From contig CAJTZB010000012.1 in NCBI GenBank assembly GCA_910583815.1, positions 1 through 26,981 of the forward strand: a DNA stretch of 26,981 nucleotides, in the 5' to 3' direction. The translations under genes and the position numbers were made by a program. This stretch comes from an uncultured Lachnospiraceae bacterium (lineage in GTDB: Bacteria; Bacillota; Clostridia; Lachnospirales; Lachnospiraceae). A model generated the notes under the pieces. It made no database searches, was not told the DNA's origin, and saw nothing but the letters and a program-made list of their open reading frames with translations. Shown one piece after another: positions 8,130-15,967 of the stretch (positions are counted from its first letter, which is position 1; every line of letters starts with the position of its first letter).

Positions 8130-8234
8130 ACAGCAACAGCCCGGATAGCGCACAGTTTGCTTTTGCGGATGCGACAAGCAAACGCAAGGCAAACTTGGAT
8201 GTTGGTGTGCTAGCAGGGCTGCTGCGGAACTTTG
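8128..8234 (+). repeat. Palindromic element, tandem copy 1 (107 bases)
   Basis: The copy begins inside the TAA stop codon of the GH94 gene. It carries AAACAGCAACAGCC at its left end and GGGCTGCTGCGGAACTTTGA at its right end. It folds on itself: CAGCAACAGCC with GGGCTGCTG at the base, GATAGCGCAC with GTGTGCTAGC, and AGTTTGCTTTTGCG (8154-8167) with 8183-8195. It differs from copy 2 at four positions (8136, 8142, 8175 and 8188), all transitions. The difference at 8188 swaps an A-T for a G-T pair, so the stem is kept. Confidence 0.9.
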
Positions 8235-8344
8235 AAACAGCAGCAGCCTGGATAGCGCACAGTTTGCTTTTGCGGATGCGATAAGCAAACGCAAAGCAAA
8301 CTTGGATGTTGGTGTGCTAGCAGGGCTGCTGCGGAACTTTGAAT
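8235..8344 (+). repeat. Palindromic element, tandem copy 2
   Basis: The second copy repeats copy 1 with an exact 107-base period and four transitions. Its right end CGGAACTTTGAATAGGAGG runs directly into the ribosome binding site of the phosphohexomutase (8346-8350). The two copies fill the whole gap between the GH94 stop and the next ribosome site. A related end occurs before the GH27 gene. Confidence 0.9.
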
Positions 8345-8357
8345 AGGAGGAACAACT

Positions 8358-9773
8358 ATGGTTCAATTTGGCACAGGCGGTTGGCGGGCTATAATCGGGG
8401 ACGAATTTACAAGAGAAAATATTCAGATTTTATCCAGAGCCATCTGTGATAAAATGCGAGAAGAAAATGTGGCGGCAGAAGGAATTGTGCTTGGATATGA
8501 CAGGCGCTTTCTATCAAAAGAAGCCATGCAGTGGGCAGCACAGGTCTTTGCCAGAGAAGGCATCAAGGCATATCTTATCAATAAGTCAGCGCCTACGCCG
8601 CTTGTTATGTTCTATGTAATGAAGCATGGCTTCCACTATGGCATGATGATTACGGCAAGCCACAATCCTGCAATTTACAATGGCATCAAGGTCTTTACTT
8701 ACGGCGGCAGGGATGCTGACGAAGAGCAGACCGCTGATATAGAAAGATATATCAGCGAAGTGACAGATATTCCGGTGGAAGACCTGCCTTACCAGGAAGG
8801 CCTCAAACAAGGCCTGATTGAAGAAATTTACCCACTGAATGAATATCTGGACAGCATCATCGATACAGTGGACATGAATAAAATCAGAACACGCGCTTTG
8901 CGTATTGCCCTTGACCCTATGTATGGTGTCAGCGAAACTTCCCTTAAAACAATTCTGCTGACCGCAAGATGTGAGGTAGAAACGATTCACCAGCGGCACG
9001 ACACCCTGTTTGGCGGCAAGCTGCCTGCACCTACGGCACAGACTCTGCGTACTCTGCAGAACTATGTGACAGACAAGCATTGTGACCTTGGTATTGCAAC
9101 AGACGGAGACGCAGACAGAATCGGCGTAATAGATGATAAAGGAAATTTTCTCCATCCCAATGATATTCTTGTGCTGCTGTATTACTATCTGGTAAAATAT
9201 AAAGGATGGCACGGCGCCGCTGTCAGAAATATCTGTACTACGCACCTGCTGGACCGGGTAGCAGAAAGCTTTGGGGAAGCCTGCTATGAAGTTCCTGTAG
9301 GGTTCAAGCACATCTCTGCAAAAATGTTTGCCACAGATGCGATTATCGGCGGCGAATCCTCCGGCGGCATGGCAGTAAGGGGCCATATCAAAGGCAAAGA
9401 TGGAATTTATGCATCTGCCCTTTTGGTAGAACTAATCGCCGTAACCGGCATGCCATTATCTCAGATTATGGAAACTATACGCAGAGAATTCGGGGGCATG
9501 GCATTGGAAGAACGAGACTACCGTTTCAGCCCGCAACGAAAAACAGAGATTCAGAAACAGCTTCTTGAAGACAAAGAACTTCCCGAGCTTCCTTATGAAA
9601 TTGACCGGATTTCCTATCTGGACGGCCTTAAAGTTTACCTGAAGGATGGTGGCTGGATTTCTGTAAGATTTTCAGGAACAGAGCCTCTTTTGCGAATCTT
9701 CTGTGAAATGAAAGATCAAAGTGAAGCAGCAGCATTCTGCGAAATATTTGAGACTTACTTATCCTTAAAATAA
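8358..9773 (+). CDS. Phosphohexomutase (phosphoglucomutase / phosphoacetylglucosamine mutase type)
   Basis: A 471-residue enzyme of the alpha-D-phosphohexomutase superfamily, moving phosphate between C1 and C6 of a sugar. All four active-site loops are visible. The phosphoserine loop is TASHNP with S101. The magnesium loop is DGDADR at 249-254. The sugar loop is GGESSGG, and the phosphate-binding loop is RFSGTEP near the C-terminus. The start at 8358 has GGAGG 7 bases upstream. It follows the GH94 phosphorylase and is presumably co-transcribed, so it most likely converts that enzyme's sugar-1-phosphate to the 6-phosphate. GGESSGG is closer to phosphoglucomutase-like members than to GlmM (GEQSGH). 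The choice between glucose and N-acetylglucosamine phosphate cannot be made from motifs alone. Confidence 0.88.
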   Translation: MVQFGTGGWRAIIGDEFTRENIQILSRAICDKMREENVAAEGIVLGYDRRFLSKEAMQWAAQVFAREGIKAYLINKSAPTPLVMFYVMKHGFHYGMMITASHNPAIYNGIKVFTYGGRDADEEQTADIERYISEVTDIPVEDLPYQEGLKQGLIEEIYPLNEYLDSIIDTVDMNKIRTRALRIALDPMYGVSETSLKTILLTARCEVETIHQRHDTLFGGKLPAPTAQTLRTLQNYVTDKHCDLGIATDGDADRIGVIDDKGNFLHPNDILVLLYYYLVKYKGWHGAAVRNICTTHLLDRVAESFGEACYEVPVGFKHISAKMFATDAIIGGESSGGMAVRGHIKGKDGIYASALLVELIAVTGMPLSQIMETIRREFGGMALEERDYRFSPQRKTEIQKQLLEDKELPELPYEIDRISYLDGLKVYLKDGGWISVRFSGTEPLLRIFCEMKDQSEAAAFCEIFETYLSLK

Positions 9774-9899
9774 CTTTTCAGAATTTGCTTTATGACATCA
9801 GACAGTTCCTATAAAATTCACTTTTAAAGCCGCTACTGTACTTCCATAAAACAATAAAATAGTATAAACTAAAAGAAAAGGACAGGAAGCGGATAAAAA

Positions 9900-11690
9900 A
9901 TGAAAAAGTACACCATAAAGAAGAACGAATTATATAAACGGAAAAAATCACTGAAATGGAGCATGATACGAAAGCTCCTGTTAGGGTGGTTTTTTCCGTT
10001 ATTTATGTTGACCCTCGCTGTGATACTCCTGATCATAGGCAATCTTTACCGCCAGATGGAGCATACTATTATGTCTTCTTTGGAAAAGACCACAGACATT
10101 ATGCAGATGCAGCTAAAGGACTGCGAATTAGCTTCCAAAAATGCATCTTATATGGCGGTTATTGCTCAGGCCTATGCCAGATACCAGACAGATCACGACC
10201 GGGGCGCCTTGAAAAACAGTGTAGATACTTTCTTAACGCAGCAGTATGCATGGAATGATAACTGCAAAACCGCAGAACTCGTGCTGTTAGAAGATGGAAA
10301 CTGCTACTATGCCCTAAATAACAGCAACGGAGGAACCTATCAGGATATTAAATTCTTCCATGCACAGGCAAAAGACATAATACTTAAAACAGCAGAAAGC
10401 CTGGATACTGCTACCACACTGGTACATGTGGACGGCAGGATTTATATGGTCCGGAACCTTGTAAATTCTAAATTTGTCCCTTATGCCGTGCTGTCTTTGG
10501 AATTGGACAAAGACTCCTTAATGGAAAGCTATGCCGGTATATGGGGGTATACAGATGCCAGCATGTACTGGAATGGTGAACTGACAGATTCCAAAGATAA
10601 CAGCACCTCTCATACTCTCTCGGATTACACCATGCAGTTATTTGAAAAAGAGGAAGACAATACGGTGTATGAACATCGCCAGGGAGTCTATTCCTATGCC
10701 CACCGTAAAATAAACACTTATAATGGAACCATAATCATCTCTGTCACATTGGACAACCGGGTGCTTCATGCGGAGATGATTACCGTACAGTATGTCTTTT
10801 TGATTCTGATTATTTTTATGATACCGCTTGTCGTCCAAATCATGCGTTTTTTCCATAAGAAAGTAACCGTCCCACTGCAGGAGCTGATTACCGCCGCAGA
10901 TGCCGTCAGAGAAGGGAATCTTGGCATACAGCTTGAAAACAAGGAAGACAATGAAGAATTCTATCATGTAAAAGATTCCTTCAACCATATGTCTCTTCAA
11001 TTAAAGAACCAGTTTGACAAGATTTATTTAGAAGAGGTTGCTTTGCGTGATGCCAAAATCATGGCTCTGCAGTCGCAGATCAATCCGCATTTCTTAAACA
11101 ATACATTGGAAATCATCAACTGGGAAGCACGGCTAAATGGGAACTACAAAGTGAGCGGCATGATCGAAGCCCTTTCCACCATGCTGGGCGCCACTATGAA
11201 CCGCAAGGAACAGCAGTTTCACTCCATCGCAGAAGAAATGGCATATGCCGATGCCTATCTCTACATTATCTCCCACCGCTTTGGAGCGAAATTCCAGTGT
11301 ACAAAACATATCGATGAGACGCTTATGACAGTTCAGGTACCGCGCCTGATTATTCAGCCTATCGTGGAAAATGCTGTGGAACATGGCATGAATATCTCTG
11401 CAAAAGGCTGTCTGGAAATCCGCCTCTATAAAAGGGAAGACGGCTATCTGTGCATTGAGGTTGAGGACAACGGCCGTCTGACTACCGAGAATAAGAAAAA
11501 AATAGACCAATTGCTCTCTGCAAATTCCAGCCCATCCGGCGAAAAAAGAGTGAGCCTTGGAATTCGTAATGTTGACCAAAGACTCAAGATAATATATGGC
11601 TCTGATTGTGGATTATTTATAACAGGAAATGAGCAAGGCAATACAATTAGCACAATTTTGCTCAAAACAGAGGCGCAAAACGAGCAATAA
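9900..11690 (+). CDS. YesM-type sensor histidine kinase
   Basis: A 596-residue membrane kinase of the His_kinase/YesM (LytS-like) family. After a basic N-terminus, a first membrane segment lies at about 27-49. An extracellular sensor region of about 245 residues follows, then a second membrane segment at about 296-316 and a HAMP linker. The phospho-acceptor box LQSQINPHFLNNTLEIINW has H397. A HATPase domain follows, with VENAVEHGM as N-box and EDNGRL as G-box. It forms a pair with the AraC-type response regulator at 15053, and the ABC importer genes lie between them. This is the usual arrangement for sugar sensing in Firmicutes. The start has a moderate GGAAGCGG about 8 bases upstream. The 126-base gap before it contains AT-rich possible -10 boxes (TATAAA) without convincing -35 partners. 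Confidence 0.9.
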   Translation: MKKYTIKKNELYKRKKSLKWSMIRKLLLGWFFPLFMLTLAVILLIIGNLYRQMEHTIMSSLEKTTDIMQMQLKDCELASKNASYMAVIAQAYARYQTDHDRGALKNSVDTFLTQQYAWNDNCKTAELVLLEDGNCYYALNNSNGGTYQDIKFFHAQAKDIILKTAESLDTATTLVHVDGRIYMVRNLVNSKFVPYAVLSLELDKDSLMESYAGIWGYTDASMYWNGELTDSKDNSTSHTLSDYTMQLFEKEEDNTVYEHRQGVYSYAHRKINTYNGTIIISVTLDNRVLHAEMITVQYVFLILIIFMIPLVVQIMRFFHKKVTVPLQELITAADAVREGNLGIQLENKEDNEEFYHVKDSFNHMSLQLKNQFDKIYLEEVALRDAKIMALQSQINPHFLNNTLEIINWEARLNGNYKVSGMIEALSTMLGATMNRKEQQFHSIAEEMAYADAYLYIISHRFGAKFQCTKHIDETLMTVQVPRLIIQPIVENAVEHGMNISAKGCLEIRLYKREDGYLCIEVEDNGRLTTENKKKIDQLLSANSSPSGEKRVSLGIRNVDQRLKIIYGSDCGLFITGNEQGNTISTILLKTEAQNEQ

Positions 11691-11716
11691 AAAGCAAAAA
11701 AGACCAAAACCAACAA

Positions 11717-11764
11717 TTACCTTTTCTCTCTTTTGCAGGTATGATATAGATGTAACCGAACAAA
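11717..11764 (+). promoter_or_regulatory. Possible internal promoter with cre-like site
   Basis: TTACCT (11717-11722), a 17-base spacer and TATGAT (11740-11745) could drive the importer genes separately. TGTAACCGAACAAA (11751-11764) matches the Bacillus CcpA cre consensus TGWNANCGNTNWCA at all but two positions. It lies where it would block transcription just after the start. Both parts are weak alone. Confidence 0.35.
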
Positions 11765-11774
11765 AGGGAGGATA

Positions 11775-11857
11775 GGTTGAAAAATCAAAACTTTTTCAAC
11801 CGGGAATTTGTGCTACTGCACAAATTCCTTTCTAAATTGAAAGCCGCCTGCGGCGGC
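11775..11857 (+). promoter_or_regulatory. Three consecutive hairpins in the leader of the binding-protein gene
   Basis: Three perfect inverted repeats follow each other. GGTTGAAAAA (11775-11784) pairs with TTTTTCAACC (11792-11801). GGAATTTGTGC (11803-11813) pairs with GCACAAATTCC (11818-11828). GCCGCC (11843-11848) pairs with GGCGGC (11852-11857). The last ends 6 bases before the AGAGG ribosome site (11864-11868). The second is followed by TTTCT, so it might also act as a weak terminator. Leader hairpins can stabilise the mRNA for an abundant binding protein. Confidence 0.7.
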
Positions 11858-11873
11858 AGAATGAGAGGTCAAA

Positions 11874-13196
11874 ATGAGAAAAAGAATGATAGCAACAATG
11901 CTCGCCGGAATCATGCTGTTATCCGTAACCGGATGCGGGAAAGGAGGAGATGGGAAGGACGGTTCCGTAGAACTGAACGTCACCACAACATTTGCAGGTG
12001 AAGATACCAACGCGCAAAATTACAAAGATGCCGTGAAAGAATGGGAAAAACAGACTGGCAACAAAGTCGTAGATACTTCTGCATCATCAAGTGAAACCTT
12101 TAAAATGAGGGTCGCTACCGATTTTGAAACCGGTTCCGAACCAGATGTCCTTTTCTACTTCAACGGCGCAGATGCAAACAGCTTTATTGAAGCAGGAAAA
12201 GTCGTATCCATTGACGAAATCCGCAAAGAATATCCGAATTACGCAAAGAACATGGAAGATGGCAAGATTCCTGGTTCTTTGGTGGATGGCAAGAAATATG
12301 CAGTGCCGGTAAATGGTTTCTGGGAAGCAATGTTCTTCAATACAGAAATCTTAGAAGCAGCAGGCGTAGCAATCCCTGGTGAAAACTATACAATGGAAAT
12401 GTTTAAGAAGGACTGCGAAAAAATTAAAGCAGCCGGCTTCACACCTATTGCTGCAGCACTCGGCAACACGCCTCATTATTGGTGGGAGTTTGCAATTTTT
12501 AACCACCAGTCCCCAAGCAATCATCTGGAAATTCCGAAGAACGCAGACGATGCATACGGCCAGGCATGGGTTGCCGGCCTAAATGACATCAAAGAACTGT
12601 ACGAATTGGGATATTTCCCTGACAATACACTTTCTGCAACAGATGATGAGACTTTTGCAATGTTTACAGAAGGAAAAGCAGCATTCCTGATTGACGGCTC
12701 TTGGAAAGTAGAAGGTATCGTGAAATCCTGCCAGTCGGATCCGGATAAGCCTTCCACACTGGATACAAAAAAACTGGCTAAGTTTGATGTTACATATGTG
12801 CCAGGCAATGGCGACAGAAAAGCAACCGACTTGGTAGGCGGCCTTTCTTCCGGCTACTACATTACCAGAAAAGCATGGGATGATCCAGAAAAGAGAGACG
12901 CAGCTATCAGCTTCATAGAATATATGACCTCTGACAGCGTTGTAGCCGTATTTGCACAACACGCAGCTTCTGCGTTGAACAACACACCAGAAGTAGACCC
13001 TGCAAGTTTTAATGATTTACAGATAAAAGCCATGAAGATGATAGCAGGTGTTACTTCCTTCACAGCCGCTGTACAGGATCTGTTCCCAGGTGAATGCCGT
13101 GTATCCACATTTGATGGAATGCCTGAAATTGTAACAGGAAAAGTGAGCGCAAAAGATGCCGTAGCAGAAGGCCTCGCCGTTTACTATAAAAAGTAA
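11874..13196 (+). CDS. Sugar ABC transporter substrate-binding lipoprotein
   Basis: A 440-residue extracellular binding protein of the carbohydrate-uptake-1 (SBP_bac) class. The N-terminus has a lipoprotein signal with lipobox LSVTGC, so C21 would be lipidated and anchored on the outer face of the membrane. Typical family blocks include EPDVLFYFNGAD, GKKYAVPVNGFWEAMFFNTEI and GKAAFLIDGSW. It would capture the sugar and hand it to the two permeases downstream. No ATPase gene lies nearby. This is common for this transporter class, in which an MsmK-like ATPase encoded elsewhere is shared. The start at 11874 follows AGAGG by 5 bases. A stem-loop terminator separates it from the permease genes, which would keep its expression higher. 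The sugar cannot be read from the sequence. Confidence 0.9.
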   Translation: MRKRMIATMLAGIMLLSVTGCGKGGDGKDGSVELNVTTTFAGEDTNAQNYKDAVKEWEKQTGNKVVDTSASSSETFKMRVATDFETGSEPDVLFYFNGADANSFIEAGKVVSIDEIRKEYPNYAKNMEDGKIPGSLVDGKKYAVPVNGFWEAMFFNTEILEAAGVAIPGENYTMEMFKKDCEKIKAAGFTPIAAALGNTPHYWWEFAIFNHQSPSNHLEIPKNADDAYGQAWVAGLNDIKELYELGYFPDNTLSATDDETFAMFTEGKAAFLIDGSWKVEGIVKSCQSDPDKPSTLDTKKLAKFDVTYVPGNGDRKATDLVGGLSSGYYITRKAWDDPEKRDAAISFIEYMTSDSVVAVFAQHAASALNNTPEVDPASFNDLQIKAMKMIAGVTSFTAAVQDLFPGECRVSTFDGMPEIVTGKVSAKDAVAEGLAVYYKK

Positions 13197-13222
13197 TACA
13201 ACATAAACAATATCTGAAAAGG

Positions 13223-13249
13223 GGCAGGGGATTACCCTGCCTTCTTTTT
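13223..13249 (+). terminator. Intercistronic terminator-like hairpin
   Basis: GGCAGGG (13223-13229) pairs perfectly with CCCTGCC (13235-13241), followed by TTCTTTTT. It lies between the binding-protein and permease genes, both on this strand. Partial termination here would give more binding protein than permease, as the stoichiometry of such importers requires. Confidence 0.75.
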
Positions 13250-13282
13250 CCAAAGACCCTTGAACAATATTGGAGGTGTTTT

Positions 13283-14170
13283 ATGGGAGCAAATATTTAT
13301 CGCAACAAGAAGCCGGCATTCTTATTTCTTCTGCCTGCGTTCCTGCTTATGACACTATATTTGTACTATCCTTTCTTTAAAAATATCATAAACAGTTTTA
13401 TGGACATCCGCCAGCTTGGGACATCCGGCACTACATTCAACACTCCGTGGTATACCAATTACATAGAGATGTTCCGCGACCCAAATGTATTGACATCCAT
13501 TAAAAACACTCTTTTGATGATGCTCGCCACTTTGGTTTTCCAAGTGGGGATTGCTATTATTTTAGCTCTGATGGTAGATAATATCGGCAGAGGAAAGCGT
13601 TTTTTTAAAACCGTATTCTTCTTCCCGATTGTAATCTCTGCCACTGCACTTGGCCTGTTATTCAACCTGATTTTTTTGTATAACAAGGGAATGCTTAATC
13701 AGTTACTAGAATTTTTCGGAAAGAAAACACTGACAGACTGGAAGTCAGAAGGGATTGCTCTTTTCACAATGATGTTGCCGGTCATGTGGCAATATGTCGG
13801 ATTCTATTTTGTTATCTTGATTACTGGCCTTAATAACATTTCCGATGAACTCTATGAGGCAGCAAAAATAGACGGCGCATCCACATGGCAGAGGGTACGT
13901 TATATCTCGGTTCCTCTCCTGCACAATGTTATCTGTACCTGCAGCATACTTGCCGTTACCGGGGCACTCAAAGTATTTGACCTGCCGTGGACTATGTTCC
14001 CAAAAGGGATGCCGCTCAAGTCCACGTTTTTAACCGGAACCTATATGTATTACCATACAATGGAAACAAAAAATGTGGATTATGGTTCTGCACTTGCAGT
14101 CCTGATTGTCGTTCTTGGCATTGTACTGTCTAAAATCGTCAATGCTGTGTTCCGTGAAAAGGATTATTAA
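13283..14170 (+). CDS. Sugar ABC transporter permease (MalF/UgpA type)
   Basis: A 295-residue integral membrane protein with about six membrane segments, beginning with FLFLLPAFLLMTLYLYYPFF. The cytoplasmic EAA loop that docks on the ATPase is visible as YEAAKIDGASTWQRVRYI followed by the SVPLL element. It pairs with the next permease to form the channel of the importer. The start at 13283 follows GGAGGT with a 7-base spacing. It lies 14 bases before the second permease and is clearly co-transcribed with it. Confidence 0.92.
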   Translation: MGANIYRNKKPAFLFLLPAFLLMTLYLYYPFFKNIINSFMDIRQLGTSGTTFNTPWYTNYIEMFRDPNVLTSIKNTLLMMLATLVFQVGIAIILALMVDNIGRGKRFFKTVFFFPIVISATALGLLFNLIFLYNKGMLNQLLEFFGKKTLTDWKSEGIALFTMMLPVMWQYVGFYFVILITGLNNISDELYEAAKIDGASTWQRVRYISVPLLHNVICTCSILAVTGALKVFDLPWTMFPKGMPLKSTFLTGTYMYYHTMETKNVDYGSALAVLIVVLGIVLSKIVNAVFREKDY

Positions 14171-14184
14171 AGGGGTGATGAGAT

Positions 14185-15045
14185 ATGGCAAAAAAACTTA
14201 AGTTTTCCATTGGCCGGGGCATGGTCTACCTGACACTGCTGTTCTGGTCTGCAACTACAATATATCCCATCATTTGGGTGGTTCAAAACTCCTTTAAAGC
14301 AAAGGATAAGATTCTGGCAGATTCCTTTTCCTTGCCCTTTGGAGAATTATTTACATTTGCCAACTACCGAAAAGCCTTTGGCAACCTGAACATTTTAAAT
14401 GCCTATAAGAACAGTATCTTTATCTCTGCTATGGTTGCCCTGCTTGTCATATTTTTTGCAGGTATGGGTGCCTATGCGCTTTCCAGATACAAATTCCGCG
14501 GTTCTAAGGTACTTTATTCCCTTGTTATTGCAGGCATGATGTTTCCGGCATTTTGTACTATCATTCCTGTGTTTTCTATGGAATTTTCCTGGGGGATTGC
14601 AGGTACTGGCAATTGGTTCCTGACTATGCTCTCAGTCATCCTGCCACAGACAGCAGGCAACCTCTCCTTTGCAATGGTTGTACTGATTGGTTATATCAAA
14701 GGATTGCCTCTGGAACTAGAAGAAGCCGCCTATATGGAAGGCTGCAACGCATTTCAGATTTACTTCAAGGTCGTGCTGCCTCTTACCAAGCCTTCTTTTG
14801 CAACCGTAGCCATTTTCTCTTTCCTGTGGAGCTATAATGACCTGTTTACACAGATGTTTTTCTTAAAAAGACCTGATATGTATGGTATTACTACTCTTTT
14901 AACCCAACTGACCTCCAAAGAGGGAACAAATTATGGCCTGATGGCTGCGGCAGTATCTCTGGTAATTGTACCTGTAATTGTAGTATACTGTTTCTTACAG
15001 AAGTATATTATCAAAGGTATGACTGCAGGTGCTGTGAAAGGGTGA
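14185..15045 (+). CDS. Sugar ABC transporter permease (MalG/UgpE type)
   Basis: A 286-residue membrane protein, the second channel subunit. It has an N-terminal membrane segment (GMVYLTLLFWSATTIYPIIW), the ENxF-like NSFKAKD region and about six helices in total. The EAA loop is LEEAAYMEGCNAFQIYFKVV followed by LPLTKP. AGGGGTGATGAG upstream serves as ribosome site. The gap to the response-regulator gene is only 7 bases, so importer and regulator share a transcript and regulation is probably self-reinforcing. Confidence 0.92.
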   Translation: MAKKLKFSIGRGMVYLTLLFWSATTIYPIIWVVQNSFKAKDKILADSFSLPFGELFTFANYRKAFGNLNILNAYKNSIFISAMVALLVIFFAGMGAYALSRYKFRGSKVLYSLVIAGMMFPAFCTIIPVFSMEFSWGIAGTGNWFLTMLSVILPQTAGNLSFAMVVLIGYIKGLPLELEEAAYMEGCNAFQIYFKVVLPLTKPSFATVAIFSFLWSYNDLFTQMFFLKRPDMYGITTLLTQLTSKEGTNYGLMAAAVSLVIVPVIVVYCFLQKYIIKGMTAGAVKG

Positions 15046-15052
15046 TGATAGA

Positions 15053-15832
15053 ATGTACAAAGTAGCCATTATTGATGATGAACCATTAATTGTAGAAGGG
15101 CTTTGTAAAACCATGTCTTGGGAAAAATGGAATTGCCAGGTGGTCGGCTTTGCCTACAACGGCAAGGAAGGCATGGATATGATTCGGAAAGAATGCCCTG
15201 ATATTATCATTTCGGATATTCATATGCCCGAATTGGATGGTCTGAAAATGATCGCTGCACTGAAATCAGAATTTCCCAATATGCAAATCATCATCCTGAC
15301 CGGATACAGAGAATTTGAATATGCCAGAGAGGCAATCTCTTTGGGTGTGGCACGCTTTCTCTTAAAACCTTCCAAAATGAATGAGCTGGAGGAAGCACTC
15401 GATGAAGCAACCGGGCGGATTGCCCAGTCTGAAGAACATGTTCCTTCACCTTCTCTCCCTAAAGAAGATGAGGCGGCTGACGACAAAGAAGTTCCTTATC
15501 ATAATGAAGCCAACAGCTTTATCGTAAAAAATGCCCTGCAATATATACAGGATAACTCTCAGGAAAGGCTCCGTCTGGCAGATGTGGCAGACCAAGTCTA
15601 TGTCAGCCAATGGCATCTGTCCAAACTGCTCAATAAACATACCGGCAAGACCTTTACGGATATTCTAAACAGTGTCCGTATGAAAAAGGCGCAGGAACTG
15701 CTCAAAGATCCATCTCTCAGAATTTGCGATATAGCAGAGATGGTCGGTTTTCAGGACTTGGCACATTTTTCAAGGGTATTCAAAAAGATGGAGGGAATGT
15801 CGGCCAACGAATACCGCAATACGCATTCATAA
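15053..15832 (+). CDS. YesN-type AraC-family response regulator
   Basis: A 259-residue DNA-binding regulator. Residues 1-120 form a receiver domain with acidic pocket D8-D9, phosphorylation site D55 (SDIHMP) and the conserved Lys in FLLKPSK. A variable, charged linker spans about 125-155. Residues about 156-259 carry two AraC helix-turn-helix motifs, in the LADVADQVYVSQWHLSKLL region and the ICDIAEMVGFQDLAHFSRVF region. It is the expected partner of the YesM-type kinase at 9900. It would activate the GH94 and importer promoters when phosphorylated. The start follows AGGGTGATGATAGA. A bidirectional terminator ends the locus 20 bases later. Confidence 0.92.
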   Translation: MYKVAIIDDEPLIVEGLCKTMSWEKWNCQVVGFAYNGKEGMDMIRKECPDIIISDIHMPELDGLKMIAALKSEFPNMQIIILTGYREFEYAREAISLGVARFLLKPSKMNELEEALDEATGRIAQSEEHVPSPSLPKEDEAADDKEVPYHNEANSFIVKNALQYIQDNSQERLRLADVADQVYVSQWHLSKLLNKHTGKTFTDILNSVRMKKAQELLKDPSLRICDIAEMVGFQDLAHFSRVFKKMEGMSANEYRNTHS

Positions 15833-15852
15833 AAACCTTCATAAAAATTTTT

Positions 15853-15885
15853 AAGGGGTACAGGAAAATTCCTATGCCCCTTTTT
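15853..15885. terminator. Bidirectional terminator between convergent genes
   Basis: AAGGGG ... AGGAA pairs with TTCCT ... CCCCTT with a 3-base internal mismatch. TTTTTT follows on the plus strand and, on the minus strand, TTAAAAATTTTTAT follows. It can end both the sugar locus and the converging Cys-rich gene. Confidence 0.75.
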
Positions 15886-15967
15886 CACCAAATTATGTTT
15901 ATAAAATATGTATACTTCCATCAGCAATAATATCTGTGCTAATTAAAATAAGGAAGGTGCTGAAACT

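Noticed and set aside
8128..8344. Tandem repeats as a CRISPR array
   Set aside because: Units of 107 bases follow directly without spacers, are internally palindromic, and no cas genes are present.
7566..8366. Minus-strand frame over the GH94 3' end and the repeats
   Set aside because: The encoded protein repeats itself only because it crosses the 107-base duplication; the rest is the reverse strand of GH94.
11777..12001. TTG-started frame with GGGAGG just upstream, overlapping the binding-protein gene
   Set aside because: The product is a basic, low-complexity chain out of frame with the lipoprotein, and its first codons lie in the leader hairpins. The GGGAGG may be chance; a leader peptide cannot be excluded.
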